Assembly: GCF_034113885.1 (NCBI RefSeq)
Contig: NZ_JAXEWM010000105.1
Span: 1-19,165 of the forward strand
Reading direction: 5' to 3'
DNA from: Intestinibacter sp034113885
GTDB taxonomy: Bacteria > Bacillota > Clostridia > Peptostreptococcales > Peptostreptococcaceae
Length of the DNA: 19,165 nucleotides
Position 1 is the first letter of the stretch, and each line of letters begins with the position of its first letter. The notes under the pieces are model-generated. The model saw only the letters and a program-made list of their open reading frames with translations. It was not told the origin of the DNA and ran no database searches. This document shows positions 14,444-19,165 of this stretch, in pieces. Made by a program: the position numbers and the translations under genes.

Positions 14444-15673
14444 ATGTTAGAAAAGCTTAAAAACATAGGTCCAGGGGCCCTTATAGCAGCTGGATTTATA
14501 GGACCTGGTACTGTAACTACATGTACACTTTCAGGTGCAAACAGCGGATATACACTATTATGGGCTATGCTATTCTCAACAATAGCTACAATTATATTCC
14601 AAGAAATGGCCGCTAGATTAGGTATCGTTACTCAAAAAGGTTTAGGGGAAAATATCAGAGAAAAAATTGTAAATCCTGCATTAAAAGCTATAGCTGTATT
14701 AATAGTATTAGTTGCAATATTTGTAGGTAACATAGCTTATGAAACAGGTAACTTAGTAGGTGGATCAATGGGATTATCTACAATAGTTCCATCTGTACCA
14801 ACACAAATTTGGGCTCCAGCATTAGGTGTAATCGCATTTATTTTATTATGGTCTGGAAGCTACAAAAGAATAGAAAAATTCTTAATTGGATTAGTTATTG
14901 TAATGAGTGTTACTTTCTTTACAACTGCTATAGTTTCTAAACCAGATATGGGTGCTGTAGTTAAAGGTTTATTCACACCAAGTATAGGTCAAAATGACTT
15001 TTTAACAGTAGTTGGACTTATAGGAACAACAGTAGTTCCATACAACCTATTCCTACATGCATCATCAGTATCTGAACGTTGGAAAAACGTTGAAGATATA
15101 AAAAATGCAAGAATAGATACTATATTATCTATCGGTCTTGGTGGTCTTATATCAATGGCTATCATAATATCTGCATCTGCAAGCTTCTATGGCACAGGTG
15201 CAACTATAGCAAGTGGTGCTGATATGGCAGCACAATTAGAGCCACTTCTAGGTGAATGGGCAAAATGGTTCTTCGGTATAGGATTATTCGCAGCTGGATT
15301 TACTTCAGCAATAACAGCTCCACTATCAGCAGCATTTGCTACAACAGGAGCTCTAGGATTTGAAAAAGACATGAAATCAGCTAAATTCAGAGTTGTTTGG
15401 ATGATAGTTTTAGCTGTTGGTATAATATTAAGTGCACTTGGAATGTCTTCTCCAACACAATTAATATTAGTTGCACAAGCAGCAAATGCAGTTATATTAC
15501 CAATAATAGCGACATTCCTAATATTTGTATTAAACCACGACGATTTAGGAAAATACAAAAACAAATTATGGAACAACATACTTGGAATAATTATACTATG
15601 CGTAACATTAGTTTTAGCTTATAGATCTTTATTATCATTTGTTACTACATTAAAAGGAATTTTAGGAATGTAA
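14444..15673 (+). CDS. NRAMP-family transporter lacking canonical metal ligands (YcsG-like)
   Basis: 409 residues, eleven or so hydrophobic helices, clearly the NRAMP (SLC11) fold. The first helix motif reads GFIGPGTVTT (residues 17-26): where true Mn/Fe transporters have Asp-Pro-Gly-Asn, this one has Gly20-Pro21-Gly22-Thr23. In helix 6, where they have Met-Pro-His, it has Val198-Pro199-Tyr200, followed by the usual NLFLHAS. Thus the Asp, Asn, Met and His that bind the metal are all replaced while the helix-breaking Pro/Gly are kept. The protein probably moves another solute, and its fixed place beside 5-oxoprolinase genes (ycsG in Bacillus) makes 5-oxoproline or a related anion a candidate. 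Automatic annotation would call it a Mn/Fe transporter. It ends the operon at a strong terminator. Codon use (more GCT/TTA, fewer C-ending codons) differs from the genes just upstream. Confidence 0.92.
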   Translation: MLEKLKNIGPGALIAAGFIGPGTVTTCTLSGANSGYTLLWAMLFSTIATIIFQEMAARLGIVTQKGLGENIREKIVNPALKAIAVLIVLVAIFVGNIAYETGNLVGGSMGLSTIVPSVPTQIWAPALGVIAFILLWSGSYKRIEKFLIGLVIVMSVTFFTTAIVSKPDMGAVVKGLFTPSIGQNDFLTVVGLIGTTVVPYNLFLHASSVSERWKNVEDIKNARIDTILSIGLGGLISMAIIISASASFYGTGATIASGADMAAQLEPLLGEWAKWFFGIGLFAAGFTSAITAPLSAAFATTGALGFEKDMKSAKFRVVWMIVLAVGIILSALGMSSPTQLILVAQAANAVILPIIATFLIFVLNHDDLGKYKNKLWNNILGIIILCVTLVLAYRSLLSFVTTLKGILGM

Positions 15674-15693
15674 TTTATTTATATATTAAAAAA

Positions 15694-15736
15694 AGGGCTG
15701 TAGCTGAGATATTTATTCTCGCTACAGTCTTTTTTT
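15694..15736 (+). terminator. Terminator of the 5-oxoproline operon
   Basis: GGCTGTAGC (15696-15704) pairs with GCTACAGTC (15721-15729), continued by GAGA/TCTC after a one-base bulge, with a seven-base loop and a seven-base T run (15730-15736). One of the strongest hairpins in the window. Confidence 0.93.
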
Positions 15737-16175
15737 GTTGTTTGAAAATAAAATTATCGCAAAACAATATCAATTAAAAATCACAGATATACAAATAGAT
15801 GACTTTGATGATATGGAAATGGAAGATTTCGATTTTGATCATTTTGGTATGGATGAGGATATTGATATAGAAGAATTTGATTTTTGTATGGAAGAGGGAG
15901 CGATTATAGGTATCGACTTTAAAATAAATGGAAAACTTACGTCTATAGAAGTAGAATTTGCATATGATTGGTTTAACGATGAATTTATATATAAAATAAA
16001 TGAAAAATTAAAGGAATTAAACCAAGATAAATACTTATGGTTTAGTAACTGTGCAGAAGAGTGTAATATAATTTACGCAAGCCAAGAAAACATCAATAAG
16101 ATAAATGGTGAAATGAAGACAAATAAAAAATTTGCTTGTTATACTCCTTTTGTTACAAAAGGAGAAAGAATTTAA
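15735..16175 (+). CDS. Acidic hypothetical protein, start uncertain, possibly 5'-truncated
   Basis: An open frame of about 146 codons that I do not recognise. It is strongly acidic, with an Asp/Glu/Phe-rich stretch at residues 23-55 (repeated DFD/EDFD/IEEFDF), then a mixed alpha/beta-looking part (IGIDFKINGKLTSIEVEF, YDWFNDEF). The only starts before the acidic stretch are TTG 15735 and TTG 15738, which sit inside the T run of the preceding terminator and have no ribosome binding site. Internal ATGs at 15813 and 15819 also lack one. The frame has a stop at 15705, inside the terminator. Either the gene lost its 5' end and promoter in a deletion next to the terminator, or it is read by rare read-through. 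Its 28-base distance to the next acidic gene suggests they once formed a pair. Confidence 0.5.
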   Translation: MLFENKIIAKQYQLKITDIQIDDFDDMEMEDFDFDHFGMDEDIDIEEFDFCMEEGAIIGIDFKINGKLTSIEVEFAYDWFNDEFIYKINEKLKELNQDKYLWFSNCAEECNIIYASQENINKINGEMKTNKKFACYTPFVTKGERI

Positions 16176-16202
16176 ATTAAATTTAAATGGAGGGGTGTTA
16201 AA

Positions 16203-16790
16203 ATGATAAACATAGAAGCTGTACTTTACGAAAAAATAAAAAAAATCATTACAAGCTGGTACGAAGATGAAATATACGCGATTTCCTTCTTCGTAAACTC
16301 AAATGAAGCATATTCATTTAGAGGTTTTTCAAACGTTTCAAATTTTTCAGTGAGCTACAACACAGAAGAAGACTGCGACTATGCAGATGACTTAGACGAA
16401 GACAGATGGAACTATGCCTGCTGGAGACAGGATGAAATTCCAATTGTAGACACATACGACGGCAACGAAGAAACAGAATTACTTTTCGATTGGTACAAAG
16501 AAAACGGCATAGACAACCTAGGATACGAAGAAGACGACTGCTACAATGACGACGGCGAATACACAGGCAAAGGTCCAGTAGGTCACTACGAACTCCTAAC
16601 AATCGCCGCAAACGTCGCAAACAGACTTCAAAAAGAGGGCGTTATCTCAAACCATTTTAACAAACAAATTCCAATAATCGTCCACGGACTAGAATACGCA
16701 TGGTACGACATAGAAGCCACAAAACGAGCAAACCCAAACGGTGAAGCTGATTTATTTTTAGAAGCAGCAGAAGGGCTTGAATTTATATAG
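16203..16790 (+). CDS. Acidic protein resembling DUF4303
   Basis: 195 residues, rich in Asp, Glu, Trp and Tyr, without signal peptide or membrane helix. The layout resembles DUF4303 proteins: an N-terminal helix, a strand YAISFFVNSNEAYSF, a conserved-looking RWNYACWRQDE block (about 68-78), a helix at 133-148, then PIIVHGLEYAWYDIEATKRANP near the end. The family call is from pattern memory and is tentative. DUF4303 and similar acidic soluble proteins are often neighbours of polymorphic toxins as immunity-type proteins; no toxin gene is visible here. ATG 16203 has a strong GGAGGGGTG upstream. It follows the damaged-looking acidic ORF and ends at its own hairpin. Confidence 0.7.
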   Translation: MINIEAVLYEKIKKIITSWYEDEIYAISFFVNSNEAYSFRGFSNVSNFSVSYNTEEDCDYADDLDEDRWNYACWRQDEIPIVDTYDGNEETELLFDWYKENGIDNLGYEEDDCYNDDGEYTGKGPVGHYELLTIAANVANRLQKEGVISNHFNKQIPIIVHGLEYAWYDIEATKRANPNGEADLFLEAAEGLEFI

Positions 16791-16814
16791 AAAGTACTTT
16801 ATATTCACTTGAAA

Positions 16815-16849
16815 AAAGTCAGATAGAAAAACGTCTATCTGACTTTAAA
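16815..16849 (+). terminator. Terminator after the DUF4303-like gene
   Basis: AAAGTCAGATAG (16815-16826) and CTATCTGACTTT (16835-16846) are a perfect 12-base stem with an eight-base loop. The T run is short (TTTAAAT), so efficiency is uncertain. Confidence 0.75.
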
Positions 16850-16911
16850 TAAATATAGTAAAAAAATTTACTGACATAAAAATACTTGACATTCCCAGAT
16901 AACAACCTTAT

Positions 16912-17106
16912 TTAGCGAGTGCTATTTTTTATTATTTCTTGCACTCCTTCAACATCTACATCTGTAATATCAGATATTTCAGCTTCACTATAACCTTTTA
17001 AATGCATTTTTAAAATTATTTCTTTTTTTTCTTGCAATATTCCTTCTGATATTCCTTTTTCATAGCCCCTTTTTTCAACTTCTGGATCATATAATGTTTT
17101 TGTCAT
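16912..17106 (-). CDS. Short protein resembling the C-terminal tail of Rpn-type PD-(D/E)XK nuclease/transposase-like proteins
   Basis: 64 residues from ATG 17106, preceded by AGAGGTG; a GTG at 17115 would add three residues but overlaps that site. The sequence has the tail pattern of Rpn (recombination-promoting nuclease) proteins: a Glu/Lys/Gly segment EKRGYEKGISEGILQEKKE, then a small helix-turn-helix-like end MHLKGYSEAEISDITDVDVEGV. The nuclease domain itself is absent. It is either a remnant of such a gene or a free-standing small protein. A promoter-like region and a second tiny ORF precede it, and their stop/start arrangement suggests translational coupling. Ends at 16912 with no clear terminator on this strand. 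Confidence 0.5.
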   Translation of the reverse strand: MTKTLYDPEVEKRGYEKGISEGILQEKKEIILKMHLKGYSEAEISDITDVDVEGVQEIIKNSTR

Positions 17107-17111
17107 AATAG

Positions 17112-17216
17112 TCACCTCTTATTATCCGAATCACTTATTTCAAAAAATTTATCTGATGATGAAAATAAAGATTTTAAAATTTCATCTAAATTTACCTTTT
17201 CTTTAGCAAGTTTCAA
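17112..17216 (-). CDS. Possible 34-residue ORF upstream of the Rpn-tail ORF
   Basis: TTG 17216 is preceded by AGGAAG at a suitable distance and opens a 34-codon frame: a Lys/Leu-rich start (LKLAKEKVNLDEILKSLF), then a Ser/Asp-rich end. Its stop TGA lies within the ribosome binding region of the 64-residue ORF, six bases before that ORF's ATG. It may be a leader peptide, a small protein, or another fragment of a decayed gene in a shifted frame. No homology is recognised. Confidence 0.3.
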   Translation of the reverse strand: MKLAKEKVNLDEILKSLFSSSDKFFEISDSDNKR

Positions 17217-17236
17217 AATGTCACTTCCTTTCTTAT

Positions 17237-17249
17237 ATTATAGATTATA
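17237..17249 (-). promoter_or_regulatory. Promoter-like region for the small minus-strand ORFs
   Basis: Two TATAAT boxes on the minus strand (17244-17249 and 17237-17242) lie just upstream of the AGGAAG site. No good -35 hexamer at 17 bases was found for either. Confidence 0.35.
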
Positions 17250-17398
17250 ATCAGAAGTAAGTACATTTAAAACTTGTAACTTTTTCCTATTTTAAATAAA
17301 AGTATATTTAATGAAAACAAGATGGTGGATAATTATGTGATACCCATATTTTTTATTTGCAATAGTTGTATACTATCTATATATAAACACTCTGCCTA

Positions 17399-17427
17399 TT
17401 GTAAATATATTTAACAACTTTGTGATA
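17399..17427 (-). repeat. Inverted copy of the 45-base repeat (left end)
   Basis: The 29 bases here are the reverse complement of the first 29 bases of the repeat at 17657-17700 with three mismatches, including an exact 12-base match AACTTTGTGATA / TATCACAAAGTT. It forms the left boundary of a 302-base segment. Confidence 0.65.
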
Positions 17428-17610
17428 AAGGTATGAAAATTTGAACAAATAATTCTATTATAATATTAATTTCATACTAAAAAGAGTATACTGTAAGAGT
17501 TCAATATATTTTATTTGATGAAAATTTTCAAATAAAGTGAAATTTGATAGTTTTATCAGTAGAGGATCACGTATATTCTTGAAAAAATACCAAAAATATA
17601 GCTAAATCAG

Positions 17611-17700
17611 TATCACAAAGAAGTTAAATACAATCACAATGGTCGAGAGAAGCATATATCACAAAGTTATTAAATATAATCACAATGCCTGACAAGCATA
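17611..17700 (+). repeat. Two tandem 45-base direct repeats (right end)
   Basis: Copy 1 is 17611-17656 and copy 2 is 17657-17700. Both begin TATCACAAAG, carry TTAAATA-AATCACAATG in the middle and end AAGCATA; they differ mainly in a six- to eight-base centre. Both are inverted relative to 17399-17427. The second copy holds a TATAAT 50 bases before the GNAT gene and may supply its -10 box. Confidence 0.7.
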
Positions 17701-17729
17701 TATGTAATAATTAGCAAGGAGTTAAAAAT

Positions 17730-18155
17730 ATGATAAAAACCCTAAAACAAAAAGACATAGATAAAATCATGGAAATCTGGCTTGAAAGCACAATAAAAGC
17801 CCACGATTTTATTCCAAAGAAATATTGGCAGGACAATTACAATGTAGTAAAAAACGAATACATCCCGATATCAAAAACATACATATACGAACAAGACGGC
17901 GAGATAAAGGGATTTATAAGCGTATTAAACGACGAATTCATAGGAGCATTATTTGTGGCAACAGACTGCCAAGAACAAGGTATTGGCTCAGCACTAATCG
18001 ATTACGCGGCTAGACAATTTCCAAAATTAAACCTAGCAGTGTATAAGCAAAACAAAAAAGCTGTGGAGTTCTATCTAAAAAAAGGCTTTAAAATCGTACA
18101 AGAAAGCCCAAATGAAGACTCGGGCTTTCCAGAATATATAATGAGCAATCAATAA
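17730..18155 (+). CDS. GNAT-family N-acetyltransferase
   Basis: 141 residues, a complete single-domain GNAT. It transfers an acetyl group from acetyl-CoA; the pyrophosphate-binding loop is Gln-Glu-Gln-Gly-Ile-Gly-Ser (about 88-94) following LFVATDCQ, and the C-terminal motif B is NKKAVEFYLKKGFKI. The start KTLKQKDIDKIMEIWLEST and HDFIPKKYW resemble YjaB-like acetyltransferases of unknown substrate. ATG follows AAGGAGT. It lies directly after the tandem repeats and is followed by its own hairpin, so it is probably monocistronic. No partner toxin-antitoxin gene of the ribbon-helix-helix type is beside it, which argues against a GNAT toxin. Confidence 0.9.
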   Translation: MIKTLKQKDIDKIMEIWLESTIKAHDFIPKKYWQDNYNVVKNEYIPISKTYIYEQDGEIKGFISVLNDEFIGALFVATDCQEQGIGSALIDYAARQFPKLNLAVYKQNKKAVEFYLKKGFKIVQESPNEDSGFPEYIMSNQ

Positions 18156-18161
18156 AAATAA

Positions 18162-18205
18162 AGGAAATTATATTCAAATCGCATAATATAATTTCCTAAT
18201 TTTCC
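18162..18205 (+). terminator. Terminator-like hairpin after the GNAT gene
   Basis: AGGAAATTATATT (18162-18174) and AATATAATTTCCT (18185-18197) form a perfect 13-base stem with a ten-base loop. The following AATTTTCC is a weak T run. Confidence 0.7.
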
Positions 18206-18255
18206 TATAAATTTTTACCACTCATAATTTCATCAAGCTCCAAGAAAAAATACAC

Positions 18256-18285
18256 TTTAACGCATAAAATATGGTAATATATAAC
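18256..18285 (+). promoter_or_regulatory. Promoter of the methyltransferase gene
   Basis: TTTAAC (18256-18261), 18-base spacer, TATAAC (18280-18285), 37 bases before the start codon. Confidence 0.5.
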
Positions 18286-18322
18286 TAAAATTAAACGAAA
18301 AAATAATTTTAGGAGAATAAAA

Positions 18323-19099
18323 ATGAACGAAAACATAGAAAAAATACGTGAATCATTCACATTACAAGCAAAAAACTTCGAGAGCTCTAGCATGAATTTT
18401 TCAAAAAAAGAATACCTAGACTATACAGTTAAATGCATGAACCTAAACCCAAATGACGAAGTACTAGAAGCAGCAGCAGGTACCTGCGCATGCGGTCGCT
18501 CAATTGCACCGTTTGTCAAATCCGTTACCTGCTACGATGCCACAAAGGCGATGCTAGACGTCGGCAGAAGAGAAGCTGCAAACTGCAACTTAAATAATAT
18601 CAACTTCATCGAAGGTCTTGTAGAGGACATGCCTTTTAAAAAAGGTGAATTTGACATAGTTATTTCTAGACTTGCATTTCATCATTTTAGCAATATAGAA
18701 AGTGCATTTAAGGAAATGGCTAGAGTAGTCAAGGAAAATGGCAAATTAGTGATAATAGACATGGAGGCAGCATCAGAGGAGCTAAGAGAAATCGAGGACA
18801 ATATAGAGACAATGAGAGATATGTCTCATGTCAAAAACATCAGCAAGGACGAGTTCTTAGCGCTATACAAAGGCTATGGATTTAACGTAACTATAGCAGA
18901 ATCTACACCTATATTAGTATCTTTAAATGCGTGGTTTGAGCTTACAAAAACACCAGAGGATACGAGAAAAGAAATTACCGATATGATGATAGATGAAATA
19001 AATGGAAAATCTAAAACAGGATTTAAGCCTTCATTAAAGGATGGAGAAATTTATTTCTGGCAACGCTGGCTACTTGTAATCGGTGAAAAAACGAAATAA
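18323..19099 (+). CDS. Class I SAM-dependent methyltransferase (UbiE/MenG-like fold)
   Basis: 258 residues. The SAM-binding core is present: motif I is VLEAAAGTCACGRSIAP (about 47-63), where Ala-Ala-Gly-Thr-Cys replaces the common GCGTG; the acidic residue after strand 2 is Asp in TCYDATKAML; motif II/III is FDIVISRLAFHHFSNIE and the following GKLVIIDMEA. The C-terminal third, with FWQRWLLVIGEK at the end, is less conserved and should bind the acceptor, which is unknown. It resembles small-molecule methyltransferases of clostridia rather than a true quinone enzyme. ATG follows AGGAGAAT. Single gene with its own promoter. Confidence 0.9.
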   Translation: MNENIEKIRESFTLQAKNFESSSMNFSKKEYLDYTVKCMNLNPNDEVLEAAAGTCACGRSIAPFVKSVTCYDATKAMLDVGRREAANCNLNNINFIEGLVEDMPFKKGEFDIVISRLAFHHFSNIESAFKEMARVVKENGKLVIIDMEAASEELREIEDNIETMRDMSHVKNISKDEFLALYKGYGFNVTIAESTPILVSLNAWFELTKTPEDTRKEITDMMIDEINGKSKTGFKPSLKDGEIYFWQRWLLVIGEKTK

Positions 19100-19121
19100 T
19101 ATTAAATTTTCCTCCAAATTA

Positions 19122-19150
19122 TTGTGAAAATTTGTAAAAAAAACTATAAT
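19122..19150 (+). promoter_or_regulatory. Promoter for a gene beyond the window
   Basis: TTGTGA (19122-19127), exactly 17 bases, TATAAT (19145-19150). The window ends in AAAAGG, perhaps the beginning of a ribosome binding site. An inverted repeat AAATTTTC/GAAAATTT (about 19104-19133) overlaps the -35 and could be an operator or a weak terminator for the methyltransferase gene. Confidence 0.6.
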
Positions 19151-19165
19151 AAAAAGTAGAAAAGG

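Larger units (their letters stand above)
17250..17729. other. Gene-free AT-rich stretch of 480 bases with repeats
   Basis: No credible ORF. It contains the inverted-repeat-bounded segment at 17399-17700, a promoter-like TTGCAA (17357-17362) with TATATA after 17 bases, and several short hairpins: GTATGAAA/TTTCATAC (17431-17438 and 17471-17478), TATTTGA/TCAAATA near 17512-17535, and TGATA/TATCA near 17548-17561. The density of repeats points to a decayed mobile or repeat element. Confidence 0.5.

Noticed and set aside
16318..16620. Arg/Leu-rich 100-codon minus-strand ORF
   Set aside because: It is the antisense of the acidic DUF4303-like gene; the Arg/Leu bias is what antisense of Asp/Glu codons gives.
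17113..17115. GTG 17115 as the start of the Rpn-tail ORF
   Set aside because: It lies inside the AGAGGTG site that is well placed for ATG 17106.
17611..17700. CRISPR array
   Set aside because: Only two adjacent repeat copies without distinct spacers, plus one inverted copy; no cas genes.
17730..18155. GNAT toxin of a toxin-antitoxin pair
   Set aside because: No small DNA-binding antitoxin gene precedes it; the protein resembles YjaB-like acetyltransferases.

Overview
The window looks like a chromosomal piece of a low-GC Gram-positive anaerobe of the class Clostridia. A Peptostreptococcaceae-like genome is my best guess. The reasons are strong AT bias, AGA/ATA-rich codon use, strong GGAGG-type ribosome binding sites, TATAAT-type promoters, short hairpin/T-run terminators, and an iron-sulfur siroheme protein of the kind common in clostridia. 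The assignment is an inference from composition and gene content.

Layout. (1) 1-2918: the end of a surface-polymer transcription unit, holding a membrane-anchored CapA/PgsA-type protein (5' end outside the window) and a membrane-anchored gamma-glutamyltransferase of the Ggt/CapD type, closed by a strong terminator. (2) 2919-3174: no protein gene, but a promoter-like sequence, a compact double hairpin and a second terminator, which together suggest a small RNA. (3) 3173-5313: a LysR regulator divergent from a sulfite-reductase-like siroheme/ferredoxin protein, with several palindromes between them. (4) 5421-8208: a nitroreductase-family protein (minus), then a DUF1648 membrane protein with a HAD phosphatase, then a cytidylate-kinase-like protein. 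(5) 8258-15673: a nitrilase-superfamily amidohydrolase (minus), divergent from a seven-gene operon pxpB-pxpC-accB-accC-DUF1445-pxpA-NRAMP-like. (6) 15735-19165: accessory-looking material, including two acidic proteins (the first lacking a credible start), two very small minus-strand ORFs of Rpn-tail type, a 300-base segment bounded by inverted repeats, a GNAT acetyltransferase, a SAM methyltransferase, and a promoter running off the end.

How the genes fit. The central operon contains all three subunits of the bacterial 5-oxoprolinase (PxpABC), together with a biotin carrier protein, a biotin carboxylase, a DUF1445 protein (the family that includes D-glutamate cyclase) and a transporter of the NRAMP fold. 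PxpB and PxpC belong to the families that form the carboxyltransferase half of urea carboxylase. pxpBC plus accBC therefore amounts to a split urea-carboxylase-like enzyme placed beside the hydrolase PxpA. The transporter keeps the NRAMP fold but lacks all four signature metal-binding residues, so it may carry something other than Mn/Fe. The nearby CapA/Ggt pair could make or trim poly-gamma-glutamate, a possible source of glutamate and pyroglutamate. That link is hypothetical. I consider the biotin-dependent 5-oxoproline module with its altered transporter, and the orphan RNA at about 3050-3174, the most interesting parts of the window.
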